Shown: positions 1-8,822, counted from the first letter of the stretch. The stretch: DNA of 64,000 bases from Agitococcus sp. (GCA_030646715.1 JAUSLJ010000033.1:1-64000); one strand, 5' to 3'. Translations and numbers: made by a program. The notes: a model not told the origin generated them from the letters alone.

Positions 1-68
1 GGTGTCCCTGCTTCAGCTTGTTTGAGAATAGCCATGATTTGGCTGTCACTAAATTTCGATGTTTTCAT
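1..68 (-). CDS. IS3-family transposase OrfA, N-terminal fragment (cut by window edge)
   Basis: The minus strand encodes 22 residues starting MKTSKFSDSQIMAILKQAEA, the typical N-terminal helix-turn-helix start of IS3-family OrfA proteins. The ATG lies at 66-68 and has a GGAGA ribosome site just upstream. The rest of the element lies outside the window, so an intact copy cannot be confirmed. The element's terminal inverted repeat should fall between about 69 and 160, but I could not define it without the other end. It places a mobile element next to the defence operon on its right. Confidence 0.85.
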   Translation of the reverse strand, partial: MKTSKFSDSQIMAILKQAEAGT

Positions 69-192
69 GCAAAATCTCCTGCGTTTATCTTACGAGAAAA
101 TTCTACTTTTCAAAGAGGTTATTTATAGGGACGATTACCCAATGAGGTGAGGCTTTTCGCAAAAAGTACGATAAAAAAGCTTATAGGCTAGT

Positions 193-450
193 TTATTTTC
201 CATCCGCCGCCAATAACGCCTTGACCTTAGCAATGTATCGCGCTTCTGCTTCGGTTTTGCTAATACCTTTTAGCTTTGCCCAAGTATCAAATTTCATTCG
301 TCCAATCACATCCAACATACTCGGGCGAGTGCCTGAAACATCGCCTGTAGTAGCTTGTTTGTAATGGGCGTACAGAAAAAGAAGGATGTCTTTATTCGGT
401 TTTTGGCTCAGTGTATTTACATCTTGTTGAGCTTGTTCTAACGTGGTCAT
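193..450 (-). CDS. Acyl-CoA-binding protein (ACBP family)
   Basis: This 85-residue protein has the full length of the ACBP four-helix bundle. It carries the family signature around residues 27-75: LYAHYKQATTGDV, then a GRMKFDTWAKLKG segment and a conserved Tyr-Ile near the end. These supply the Tyr and Lys residues that hold the CoA phosphate and adenine. It is predicted to be a soluble cytosolic carrier of long-chain acyl-CoA esters. GGAG sits five bases before the ATG. It follows the ABC-3C operon by 33 bases on the same strand and might be co-transcribed, but a functional link is not evident. Confidence 0.9.
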   Translation of the reverse strand: MTTLEQAQQDVNTLSQKPNKDILLFLYAHYKQATTGDVSGTRPSMLDVIGRMKFDTWAKLKGISKTEAEARYIAKVKALLAADGK

Positions 451-483
451 AAAAACTCCATTTGTTTTTATAGGTAATAGTTT

Positions 484-2223
484 TTATCTTTGATATTGCA
501 TATCAATTTGCATCCCTAATAATTTACTTTCGGCTCCATCATCTTGTAATGTTAGTACAATATTAGACATTGAGAATAAGTTTTCATACTCAGATTCGGT
601 AAATTCTGTTTTCATAGCCTCTAGCTGATCTTGATTAACAGATGCAATATATTGTTTACCAGTAGCAGCGGTTAGTTCTTGAGCTATTCTAAAAAGAACA
701 GCACGTTGTCTAGGATCAATGTCACTAAATAGGCGACTATCATGCCAGATAAAGTTAATACGATGATTACGTTCTAGTAATAAAACAGTTAGATCATAAC
801 AAAATATTTTGACAGCGTTAATGCCATCTGAGCCATCTGCTTCAATCCGTACATCAAAGTCATACCGTATTGTATTGTCTCCCACGTTATTACTAAGAGT
901 AATACCTGCGGGTGCATTAGGATAAAATCGTTTAGAGAGCGTTGTAAACAATGATAAAACAGACTCTCGTTCAGTTAGTGTTTCTTGTAAATAATGACTC
1001 GTTTTAATAGTTTCACTAGCCAAGCGCTCTTGAATTCGAGCGATATCATCACGGCTTTTTTGAATAAGCTGTTGGTAGTCTTGGAGTTTTTGCAACTTTC
1101 CAATGAGCTCGGCTCGTTCAGAGCTAACGGCAATATATTGATCTAATGCTCTTTTATCAGATAAGTAGGAGAGTTTACTATCCAGCTCCAAACTTAATTG
1201 ATGAATATTTTTTTCAATGTGCGCAAGTTCTGTAGAGAATCTGATTTTTTCTTGTGTTAAACGAGAAAATCTATTTTTTAGTAAGTTGTGATGAAACGCT
1301 TCAATTTCATCCAAGCGTTTAAGGGCTTCTTCTTTAAAAGCTAAAGTTATTTCATGATAGATATCAAGAATTTTTTGTTTCGGAATATCTGCTTTAGTCG
1401 TTAGGCTTTTATCAATATTAGCCAGCGTATTTTGTAGGATAAATTTTTTGTTTTTAATATTGTTTAATTCGGCGGCAATACGATTAGCTTCTTTTTCAAT
1501 ATCATAATAATCTTCTGCTATTTGAAAGCTCGAAAGATTAGTCTCAAGCTTGAAAATTTGCTCTTCTAAGTGTTTTGCTTGTAAGGATGCGTCTTTGTTG
1601 CCTGTATAATATTCTCGAATATAAGGATCTTTTTTGAAGTTTTTCTCAAAGGTGGTGACTCTAGTTTGCTCCACTCTTAGGTTATGCTTAGTTTCGGGAA
1701 GGCTGATATCAATACCAAGTAAAAACAGATTTCTAACGAGTTCTGTATAGGCTTCTTTGTCACTATTCGTATTTTTTGGATTGTTGTAGTCGGCATTACC
1801 TCTACGGACAAAACGAGGTATTAAGGAGCGAAAAGAAAGCGCGCTCGATTGCCAAGCAGGGATGTCGAATGCGATTTTCTCAAGCTCATCTGTACAGCTT
1901 TTAAGCTTGAGTATTTCATTGTTAAACGTGATTTGTTTTTGATTGTTCGTTTCTCTTGTAATGGTGAAGTGTTTGCCAAGGTGCTCGAACTCAAGTGTAA
2001 AAGACCACTCAGGAAGAAATTCTTTGAAGGCTGTGTTACTGCTTGAACCCAAGCAAAAATGTATTATTTCAACCAATAGAGATTTCCCCACACCATTATA
2101 AGATAGGTTATTGGTTCTTTCTTCAGGTGTGGTTCTTATGCCAATGATCAAAGATAGGCCTTGTTGATTGAAAGACACACTTTTAAAGCTGGGTTGATTA
2201 GCCGTTAGGCTGATAAGACGCAT
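484..2223 (-). CDS. DUF2326-type SMC/RecN-like ABC ATPase of an ABC-three-component system
   Basis: This 579-residue protein has a P-loop at residues 41-48 (SYNGVGKS). A long charged helical region, probably coiled coil, spans about 180-430. A C-terminal ATPase half holds the IWHDSRLFSDIDPRQ segment near 493, a Walker-B/D-loop equivalent. This split-head plan with an internal coiled coil is that of SMC/Rad50-like ABC ATPases, and the end of the protein matches DUF2326. It is the last gene of a three-gene operon and overlaps the middle gene by 19 bases, so translation is probably coupled. By analogy with ABC-3C and Lamassu systems it is likely the DNA- or invasion-sensing ATPase that controls the nuclease-like partner. 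The region is visibly AT-rich, consistent with transfer. Confidence 0.8.
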   Translation of the reverse strand: MRLISLTANQPSFKSVSFNQQGLSLIIGIRTTPEERTNNLSYNGVGKSLLVEIIHFCLGSSSNTAFKEFLPEWSFTLEFEHLGKHFTITRETNNQKQITFNNEILKLKSCTDELEKIAFDIPAWQSSALSFRSLIPRFVRRGNADYNNPKNTNSDKEAYTELVRNLFLLGIDISLPETKHNLRVEQTRVTTFEKNFKKDPYIREYYTGNKDASLQAKHLEEQIFKLETNLSSFQIAEDYYDIEKEANRIAAELNNIKNKKFILQNTLANIDKSLTTKADIPKQKILDIYHEITLAFKEEALKRLDEIEAFHHNLLKNRFSRLTQEKIRFSTELAHIEKNIHQLSLELDSKLSYLSDKRALDQYIAVSSERAELIGKLQKLQDYQQLIQKSRDDIARIQERLASETIKTSHYLQETLTERESVLSLFTTLSKRFYPNAPAGITLSNNVGDNTIRYDFDVRIEADGSDGINAVKIFCYDLTVLLLERNHRINFIWHDSRLFSDIDPRQRAVLFRIAQELTAATGKQYIASVNQDQLEAMKTEFTESEYENLFSMSNIVLTLQDDGAESKLLGMQIDMQYQR

Positions 2224-2477
2224 GATGTTCTCGCGGAGTTACGTTTTTCTAAATTACCATTGGCATTTTCATAAATTAAATCAATAGCAAATAAAACATC
2301 TGTGGCAAGAATTAAATTATCAAATGAATGATAAGCAGGGTAGCGAGAGCCGCGCTCCTTCTCAAATTTTCGCCAAATATTGTCAATCGTTTGGGGCGTA
2401 TCTAATTGCTCAATAATAAAAGAGCCCAACCCAAGCAGAGACTCAGCGAAAGAAATATGTTTATCAGGAAGTAGCAT
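2205..2477 (-). CDS. ABC-three-component system middle component (small)
   Basis: The ATG at 2475-2477 has a strong GAGGAG eight bases upstream and gives a 90-residue protein starting MLLPDKHISFAESLLGLG, the typical opening of the short middle-component family found between DUF2326 ATPases and their effector genes. A longer in-frame start at 2510 has no better ribosome site and would lengthen the overlap with the upstream gene. With the chosen start, the two genes overlap by 14 bases. The protein looks like a small winged-helix-type adaptor (inference) that probably bridges ATPase and effector. Confidence 0.72.
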   Translation of the reverse strand: MLLPDKHISFAESLLGLGSFIIEQLDTPQTIDNIWRKFEKERGSRYPAYHSFDNLILATDVLFAIDLIYENANGNLEKRNSARTSCVLSA

Positions 2478-3423
2478 TTTGAGGCTCCTCAAAAATATCG
2501 CAGGATTCAAAATATTTAGCCATGACGACTAATGCAGCATCTTTGAGTAGTCTATCATGAAGGTTTTTGCCTGTACTGGGTGCAATTTTATTCAGAATGA
2601 ATGCAAATCGTAAGTCGCCACGAGATTCGGCATCAGCCTGATTGATATCTACTTGAGTGAGGCTTTCAGCATAATAACCAGCCAAATAATCTCGTAAGGT
2701 TTGTTTGTCGTAGTTACTGTTTTTTGAGAAGTAATCGTCAATGTGCCATGCTTCTCTTGCTTTGCTTCTAAGATAGTGTCCTGTTTGTGATAGGCTATTG
2801 AATATGATTTTTTCTTCAAAGTCAGGTGCAACAGGTATGCCTAAATTTATGAGCTGCGGAGGAGAGTCAAGAATGTGGTTAATGACCTCGCTAAGTATAC
2901 TATAGTCTACTGCTTGGATAGACTCCATATTAGGAATGCCGCCTAGAATCATAATAATGTATTCATCATCTAAACGCATAAACTCGCTTTCAAGATCTTT
3001 TGCATAAAAGACTGTTGCAGCCTGTAGATGAAACTTAGTCTTTATTACACGTAGCTGCTTTTCGAGTTCAAGAAAAGTACTATGATATTTATCATTAAAA
3101 ACAAAAAAATATTCTTTGACTTCACAAACTGCTTGCCAATGGGGAATTAGTTTTTCTTCGAAGTCTTCGGCTGCTTTCTTAATCGCATTATATTCACTGA
3201 ATTGGGGATTTTTCGGTGAGAAAACTTGGAAGTAACGACCATGCGCGCTTTCATAGCCGTCATTACCCCCATCACCTTGATTGCCATAGGGACGGATTTT
3301 CCTAAAAGTAGGTCTAGAGTATTCCATAATTTCGGCAAATAAGTTTTCAAACTGAAATCCCATACTTTGGTAAATTTTTAGTTTAAACAACACTCGCGCT
3401 ATTTGTTTTTCTTCGGGTGACAT
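2464..3423 (-). CDS. ABC-three-component system effector: restriction-endonuclease-like N-terminus plus C-terminal domain
   Basis: This 319-residue protein is the first gene of the operon. Residues 20-70 hold a nuclease-fold pattern: an early Glu (QFENLFAEIM, E26), then GNQGDGGNDGYE (D51, D55), then YFQVFSP. This resembles PD-(D/E)XK enzymes with Gln in place of the usual Lys position, as seen in several conflict-system nucleases. The C-terminal half (about 165-319) is the ABC-3C effector-associated region. In this system class the protein is expected to be the toxic effector, released or activated by the SMC-like ATPase. Only a weak ribosome site precedes the ATG. Nuclease activity is inferred and not certain because the Lys is missing. 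Confidence 0.72.
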   Translation of the reverse strand: MSPEEKQIARVLFKLKIYQSMGFQFENLFAEIMEYSRPTFRKIRPYGNQGDGGNDGYESAHGRYFQVFSPKNPQFSEYNAIKKAAEDFEEKLIPHWQAVCEVKEYFFVFNDKYHSTFLELEKQLRVIKTKFHLQAATVFYAKDLESEFMRLDDEYIIMILGGIPNMESIQAVDYSILSEVINHILDSPPQLINLGIPVAPDFEEKIIFNSLSQTGHYLRSKAREAWHIDDYFSKNSNYDKQTLRDYLAGYYAESLTQVDINQADAESRGDLRFAFILNKIAPSTGKNLHDRLLKDAALVVMAKYFESCDIFEEPQNATS

Positions 3424-3580
3424 GATTTTCTGCTAGTCCATTTGCGAATAAGAAATCTTAAGCTACAAAAGTATTTAAAACACGGTTTTATAGAGTATTT
3501 AGCGACACAAGTCGTCTCATTGTAATCTAACAATATCAGTAAGTGGTGTTGTGTTTATCACGAGTGTAGGCTCTTTCGAA

Positions 3581-4912
3581 CTAAAACCACCACCTCACTC
3601 GCCCTTGCCATAAATCTTCAGTCCGCTCTGCTGCTTGGCCAAGCAAAATGGCGCGGGCATCACGATCGCTCCGTTGTCGTAACCATTCAGTCGAAATGTC
3701 CATATCTTTACGCAGATTCCATTTCCAGCCAATTGCTAAGCCATCACCCTGTTCTTGATTGGGGTCGGCTGCTTTGTGGTCTTGGTCATATAACCAAAAT
3801 TTATCATAACGGATATTCAATTGATGTGTACCCATTTGTTGACTGAGTAGTACATACCAAGAACGATAATCGACAATCAAATCGTGAAAAGGCACATAAC
3901 CCATAATAGTCTGACCTGTCATATATTGCGCGAGTAAAGTTGTCTTTTGATAATGGCTACGCACCGCCAGATGATTAAAGGTGGTGTCCCATGCCCACTG
4001 ACCTGCAACAAAGGCTTTAGGATCGCCACGATTATCGTAACGCATGGCGGAAATACTGACTAAGTCAAGGTACTGATAAGAAAGATTAGCGTAATAACCT
4101 GTTTTATTATCAATTTCTCTAAATGGTTTAATGCCTTGGATTTGACCCTTCCAATAGCCATTGACATCAAAAATAGCCAATTCAGGAAAAGGCACTTGCT
4201 CCCAACTACCTGTCACACGGTCGCCAATGCTCCAGCCGCGCCACGTTAATAAGCCTCCTGCTGGGTCATTCCAGCGAAAAGCGGCGGCACTGGCGCGCCA
4301 ATCATGTGCGCTACCGACACGTGCGCCATCATAATGAACACCGACTTCTGTACCTAAAGTACGAAGTTCCTCGCCGACCCACGTATTAATGGCAGAGCTA
4401 CTGATGAGGTAATCCGAAGTCCAACCTAAGCCTGAGTTTTCTAACGAGAGTTCAGGAAAAAACATCCCAATTTTACTTTGCCAACGCCACGCACTGGTGG
4501 GAATGGGTCGCCATTTGACATAGCCTTCACCTAAAGCCACGCCCTTATCACGGCGGTCATAACCATTGAGCCAAATATGACTATTGACGGTGTCGGTGAG
4601 TTCGGCATGATAATCCAAGATTGCTTGGCCTAATTGAATGGGGCTATCGTTATCATCAAAGCGTTGTTTATCCAGTCCGTCATTCAGCCAACTGTGTTCG
4701 CTATTGCTGTCAAGCAAACGAATATCTATCAGTCCATGCCATTCATCTTCGTAAGCAAAGCAGTTTAATGACAGAGATGACAGTAGTAGAGATACAAGTA
4801 AGTGCCTATATAAAAATTTCCCCGTTCGTGGTGAGCCTGTCGAACCACCCTTCGACAAGCTCAGGGCAAACGGGGAATACAAACACACTTCTGAGGGGGG
4901 ACTTATTTTCAT
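3581..4912 (-). CDS. Outer-membrane beta-barrel/porin-like protein with repeat-extended signal peptide
   Basis: This 443-residue protein has alternating short aromatic-rich strands throughout and ends in WWF, which fits an outer-membrane barrel. I do not recognise a specific porin family. The hydrophobic signal segment (LLVSLLLSSLSL, about residues 38-49) lies far from the start. The first 33 residues are encoded largely by a dispersed palindromic repeat (4821-4875) that yields the PFALSLSKG peptide. No ATG, GTG or TTG lies between repeat and signal segment, so translation must start upstream of the repeat. It is third in an operon after the cupredoxin and GGDEF/EAL genes, 12 bases behind the latter. 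The grouping suggests a surface or transport role tied to c-di-GMP signalling (inference). Confidence 0.6.
   Translation of the reverse strand: MKISPPSEVCLYSPFALSLSKGGSTGSPRTGKFLYRHLLVSLLLSSLSLNCFAYEDEWHGLIDIRLLDSNSEHSWLNDGLDKQRFDDNDSPIQLGQAILDYHAELTDTVNSHIWLNGYDRRDKGVALGEGYVKWRPIPTSAWRWQSKIGMFFPELSLENSGLGWTSDYLISSSAINTWVGEELRTLGTEVGVHYDGARVGSAHDWRASAAAFRWNDPAGGLLTWRGWSIGDRVTGSWEQVPFPELAIFDVNGYWKGQIQGIKPFREIDNKTGYYANLSYQYLDLVSISAMRYDNRGDPKAFVAGQWAWDTTFNHLAVRSHYQKTTLLAQYMTGQTIMGYVPFHDLIVDYRSWYVLLSQQMGTHQLNIRYDKFWLYDQDHKAADPNQEQGDGLAIGWKWNLRKDMDISTEWLRQRSDRDARAILLGQAAERTEDLWQGRVRWWF
4821..4875. repeat. Dispersed palindromic repeat, copy A (inside a signal-peptide region)
   Basis: The arms are GAGCCTGTCGAA and TTCGACAAGCTC with flanking CCGTT/AACGG. 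It is one of three related copies here (others at 17790-17857 and 54954-55022) and belongs to the widespread REP-like family whose translation gives ALSLSKG peptides. This copy is translated as the start of the porin-like gene. Confidence 0.85.
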
Positions 4913-4924
4913 TATGATGAACTC

Positions 4925-7279
4925 TTAAACGATGGACTGATCGTTTGTCCGTGAGTGATATTGTTGCCACCAATGTTGAAATTTATCGACAGGCATTGGG
5001 CGGCCAATGCCATAACCTTGGGCGATATCACAGCCATATTGTCTTAAAATGCGTAATATTTCTTCATTTTCTACGCCTTCAGCAATCAATATCAAGCCCA
5101 TATTGTGGCCTAATTCAATGGTCGAACGGACAATAATGGCATCATCCTGATTATGATGTAAGCCGATAACAAAGGATTTATCGATTTTCATTTCATGAAT
5201 GGGTAAGCGTTTGAGTTGCGCCATCGACGAATAACCCGTGCCGTAATCATCCATCGCTAAACGAATACCCAGTTGCCTTAATGCGGTTAATAATTCTACG
5301 GCTTTTTCAATATCGTACATTACGGCACTTTCGGTAACTTCCAGAGATAAGCATTGGGCAGGCAATTGATGCGTGTTGAGTGCTTGTTGAATTTGTTGAA
5401 CAAATTGCGGGTCTTGAAGATCAACCGATGAAATATTCACCGCCACTTCGAGTTCAATGCCTTGTTGCTGCCAACGTAAACATTGCGCTAGCGCGGTATC
5501 AATCGCCCATGAGGTTAAGAAACGAATATTACCTGTTTGCTCGGCTAAAGGAATAAAGTCATCAGGAAAAATTAGGCCATGTAAGGGATGTTGCCAGCGT
5601 ACTAAACATTCGACACTGGTAATTTTGTCTGCGCTAATATCCAATTTCGGTTGATAGTACAACACTAATTCGTTGCGTGAGATTGCCCCTCGCAATTCAC
5701 TCATTAACGATAAGCGCAGCAAACTATAACGATTTTGTTGCTGGCTATATAAAGCACAGGGCAAGCGTTTTTCTTTGGCCACGTACATCGCAATTTCGGC
5801 GCGTTGTAACAAGGTACTCGCTGCTTCGGCGTGTTCAGGATACAGCGCGATACCCATCGCGGCATTGACAGACATGGCGATATTTTCAATGACAAAAGCA
5901 TCATCTAAAATCTGTTTGTAATACATGGCTAAAGCTAAGACTTCGTGCCGTTCGATGGCTGTTAAAAGCACGACAAAGGCATCACCCGAAAAACGGGCAA
6001 TGGTATCTTGCTCGCGGCGCATGGCACTTAATCGTTGTGCGACTTGTTGCAACAGTAAATCACCACTGAGATGGCCAAGCGTGTCGTTAATATCTTTAAA
6101 ATGATTCAGCCCTAAAACAATAATGGCCGTTGCATGATTAGCGTGTGTATTAATGTGTTCTTGCAGTAATTGTTGAAAGCGTAAACGATTAGGCAGTTCG
6201 GTTAAAGGGTCGTGGTAGGCGGCATAGGCTATTTGCGCTTCACGTTCGGCAATCGCGCCACGCATGGTGTCAAACTCAGAAAACAACACCTCTACTTCAC
6301 CTTGGGTGTGCGGCGGTGGCGTGGCGGCATAATCTCCCGCACCAATTTTGCGGACATACTGGGTCAAGGCTAATAAGGGTTTACTGACCGTGCTGGCAAT
6401 AAAAAAAGCACTGATAATGGTTAACATTAAGGTGATAAAAGCGATGAGTACCAGTTGCCAAAATAACGGTTGATAACCTTGCATCGCTTCTGACAGTGAG
6501 CGTTGGAGAACCACTTGCAAATCGCCTTTAATTGGACTATTGAGATGATTCAGATAAAAAAGTTGGTCATTAGCGGCCTGTAGCTTGGTTGGGTTAGCGA
6601 AGGCAGACCAATCAATGGTATTTAAAACGGCACGATTTTTAATCTCTAAACTACTGGCCAAAATCGTCGTTTGTTGTGCGGTGCGATAGACAAAAGAAAC
6701 TTCTAAATCGGTTAACTCGGCTAAATGCCGTGCGGTTGTATCATTTAAAGCATAACCCAGCACAAACCAACCGACTAAATTGGGTGCGGGCGCATAGATG
6801 GGGGTGACAAAAAAATGATAAAGCTGACCGTTTTCAATTAACAGTGCGTCCCCATGTTCAGTGGTGTTGTGGCTGGTCATCATTGGTAGTAGTTGATGAT
6901 TACTCAAGGTGAAATGGCTATCGGTGGCGGCCAGTAAGTGTCCATTACCATCAACGGCCATGGCTAAATCGGCAGCACTGCGATGACGAAAATTGTCTAA
7001 AACGACGCGTAAAGACTCGACGTTTTCTTGTTCAGAAAAATTGGCTATTTCCGAGCGTAGGCCGAAATCTTGGGTAATCAATGAGGCGATAGCCGCTTGT
7101 GTTTTACGACGTGCATCTAATTCATTACTAAAGACTTGCCAGCCTGAACGTAACTGTTGTTCAACTTGTTGGCGGGTATGTTGATAGGTGGTGCGATAAA
7201 CCAATGCGAAGTTAATACACAGCGCAATCAATAATAAGCCGACAAAAAAGAAGAAAATAGTGCTTCGTAGGCTACGCAT
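4925..7279 (-). CDS. Membrane GGDEF/EAL protein, probable c-di-GMP phosphodiesterase
   Basis: This 784-residue receptor has a TM helix at 7-29, a periplasmic sensor domain to about 270 (Cache-like size), TM2 at about 273-296, a HAMP linker at 297-345, GGDEF at 355-505 and EAL at 525-775. The GGDEF active motif is degenerate (SGDAF, 431-435), although an RxxD I-site-like REQD precedes it, so cyclase activity is unlikely. The EAL domain keeps its signature residues: ECL at 557, NIS near 614, EVTES near 646, DDYGTGYSS at 676, Lys in KIDKS near 697, AEGVE near 732. It should hydrolyse c-di-GMP in response to a periplasmic signal. It lies eight bases after the cupredoxin gene in an operon. Confidence 0.88.
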   Translation of the reverse strand: MRSLRSTIFFFFVGLLLIALCINFALVYRTTYQHTRQQVEQQLRSGWQVFSNELDARRKTQAAIASLITQDFGLRSEIANFSEQENVESLRVVLDNFRHRSAADLAMAVDGNGHLLAATDSHFTLSNHQLLPMMTSHNTTEHGDALLIENGQLYHFFVTPIYAPAPNLVGWFVLGYALNDTTARHLAELTDLEVSFVYRTAQQTTILASSLEIKNRAVLNTIDWSAFANPTKLQAANDQLFYLNHLNSPIKGDLQVVLQRSLSEAMQGYQPLFWQLVLIAFITLMLTIISAFFIASTVSKPLLALTQYVRKIGAGDYAATPPPHTQGEVEVLFSEFDTMRGAIAEREAQIAYAAYHDPLTELPNRLRFQQLLQEHINTHANHATAIIVLGLNHFKDINDTLGHLSGDLLLQQVAQRLSAMRREQDTIARFSGDAFVVLLTAIERHEVLALAMYYKQILDDAFVIENIAMSVNAAMGIALYPEHAEAASTLLQRAEIAMYVAKEKRLPCALYSQQQNRYSLLRLSLMSELRGAISRNELVLYYQPKLDISADKITSVECLVRWQHPLHGLIFPDDFIPLAEQTGNIRFLTSWAIDTALAQCLRWQQQGIELEVAVNISSVDLQDPQFVQQIQQALNTHQLPAQCLSLEVTESAVMYDIEKAVELLTALRQLGIRLAMDDYGTGYSSMAQLKRLPIHEMKIDKSFVIGLHHNQDDAIIVRSTIELGHNMGLILIAEGVENEEILRILRQYGCDIAQGYGIGRPMPVDKFQHWWQQYHSRTNDQSIV

Positions 7280-7287
7280 AGTGAACC

Positions 7288-7920
7288 TCAGTAACCGTGT
7301 GCGCTGCGGCGCAAATCAGGTTTTAACGGTTTTTTTAGCGTTAACGTCATCTCGTTATTATTGATGGGAAAGGCTAGGTTTTCTGGCTTATCGTTAATCT
7401 GCGGATGCCACAGGTGAACTTGTTTTGCTCCACCTTCAGGCTCTTTAATCCGAGCAAAACCTTTCGTATCAGTTTGACTAAAATAAGGAGTTTCTAGCAC
7501 CACGACATAGGCCAGCATCCAATCATGGATATTACAACCCAGTGTTACGATGCCTGATTTATCAAAAAGCATGGTGTGATTGGTTTGGCTTGATGGCGAG
7601 AGTTTTAATTCAAAGCGTTTTGCGGCAGAAAAGGAATAAACGTGATGGTTAATGGAGTCAGAATTCGGAAAATCGACAATCGTACCGACTTGGACAGGCA
7701 AAATATAAGGCACAAAGGTTTTGTGAAGCTGATCCATCACCGCATTGTGTTTGTTGTTATCGGCAATGTTGGGGGTTAACCAAACAACGGCTTCGCTTAA
7801 TGGTTTATTGTCTGCGGTTAATACACGAAATGATAAATCTTTGGCCTGAGCATTGTTGCAACATGCTGCCAGTACTGCGTATTGCAAGCCCAAATAACAA
7901 CGACGCAGAGGAGAAGGCAT
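7288..7920 (-). CDS. Cupredoxin-like periplasmic protein ('methylamine utilization protein' type)
   Basis: The ATG at 7918-7920 follows AGGAAG and gives 210 residues. A TTG 18 bases further out has no such site. An N-terminal hydrophobic segment ends in AQA, a likely signal peptidase site. The plastocyanin-like core has a type-1 copper ligand pattern: His in SINHHVYSF, then Cys-Asn-Ile-His-Asp-Trp-Met (GCNIHDWM), giving Cys, His and Met. The family is usually annotated methylamine utilization protein, but nothing else here supports methylamine metabolism. It is first in an operon with the c-di-GMP phosphodiesterase and the barrel protein. A role as a copper-binding periplasmic partner of that receptor is a guess. 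Confidence 0.7.
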   Translation of the reverse strand: MPSPLRRCYLGLQYAVLAACCNNAQAKDLSFRVLTADNKPLSEAVVWLTPNIADNNKHNAVMDQLHKTFVPYILPVQVGTIVDFPNSDSINHHVYSFSAAKRFELKLSPSSQTNHTMLFDKSGIVTLGCNIHDWMLAYVVVLETPYFSQTDTKGFARIKEPEGGAKQVHLWHPQINDKPENLAFPINNNEMTLTLKKPLKPDLRRSAHGY

Positions 7921-8022
7921 CTTGCTCTTCCTGCACAAAATAATAGCTAACTATTAGTCTGATTAGGTCAACACGTCAAGCTAAGTACAGGGAATTATGA
8001 GGATTATTTCGTTTGCTTTGGC

Positions 8023-8754
8023 TTACTCAGAATCCAACTGCCGTTTAAAATTAAACAGCGCGCATTCAGGCTTGAGCGTATATAAAGCCGCAGGACGCCC
8101 CGCACCTTCTTGTTTGCTTTGACCTGTTGCCGTTAACACTTGCTCGCGCTCTAAACGACGGCGAAACGACTTTTTCTCAATCTCATAACCCATAATAATT
8201 TCGTAAGCGTGTTGCAATTCGGTCAAGGTGAAGGGCGCGGGAATGAGATTGGCAGGAATCAAACTATATAACACTTTGGCGCGAATACGGGCTAATGCCA
8301 TGGCCAATAACTGTTGATGGTCAAAAGCTAAATTAAGATTTAAAGCGAGATTAATATCTTGCCACTGGCTTTGTTCCGAGCCTGTTTGCGGTAAAGCGAC
8401 ATAAGGAATCAGTGCGAAATATACGGCAGTCATCGACCAACCACGCGGGTCGCGGCTGTTATTGCCGATGGTGACTAATTGTTCTAAATAGGGAGTGGTA
8501 ATACCCGTTTTTTTGGCCAGCACTCTTAATGCAGTTGCTTCTAAGTTGGCATCACCTCGAATATCAACAAAACCACCTGCCAATGCCCAACGATCTTTAT
8601 GCGGATGGTCGCTACGTTTGACACATAAGACTTTAAGATGGTCTTCATGCAAGGTGAAAATTGCCACATCTACAGAAGCTAAAGGAATAGGGTAGTCGTG
8701 GATATTGTACGCAGCGAGAAAATCGGTTTCGGTGGTGTGGGTTGGCTGTGGCAT
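8023..8754 (-). CDS. nrtR: NrtR, Nudix-related transcriptional regulator of NAD metabolism
   Basis: This 243-residue protein has an N-terminal Nudix-like domain (residues 15-150: LASVDVAIFTL, RWALAGGFVDI) and a C-terminal winged helix (about 165-225: LTELQHAYEIIMGYEIEKKSFRRRL). The Nudix box is degenerate, as expected for NrtR, which senses ADP-ribose-type ligands and represses NAD-biosynthesis genes. nadV and a macro-domain gene lie about 0.9 kb away on the opposite strand, fitting the known NrtR-NadV pairing. A toxin-antitoxin pair now separates the two. Confidence 0.88.
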   Translation of the reverse strand: MPQPTHTTETDFLAAYNIHDYPIPLASVDVAIFTLHEDHLKVLCVKRSDHPHKDRWALAGGFVDIRGDANLEATALRVLAKKTGITTPYLEQLVTIGNNSRDPRGWSMTAVYFALIPYVALPQTGSEQSQWQDINLALNLNLAFDHQQLLAMALARIRAKVLYSLIPANLIPAPFTLTELQHAYEIIMGYEIEKKSFRRRLEREQVLTATGQSKQEGAGRPAALYTLKPECALFNFKRQLDSE

Positions 8755-8790
8755 GATTCGCTTTCTATAATAAGAGCTGTCATTATAACG

Positions 8791-8822
8791 TGATAGATCA
8801 GGATTTAGACATTATCCTATCA
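8791..8822. promoter_or_regulatory. Imperfect palindrome in the nrtR/antitoxin divergent promoter
   Basis: TGATAG at 8791-8796 faces CTATCA at 8817-8822, with AGGAT/ATCCT-like inner matches. It lies in the about 100-base divergent region between nrtR and the DUF433 gene. It could be an autoregulatory site for either protein. No binding is shown. Confidence 0.35.

Noticed and set aside
7921-7938. TTG start for the cupredoxin-like protein
   Set aside because: The ATG at 7918-7920 has AGGAAG upstream and gives a cleaner signal peptide.
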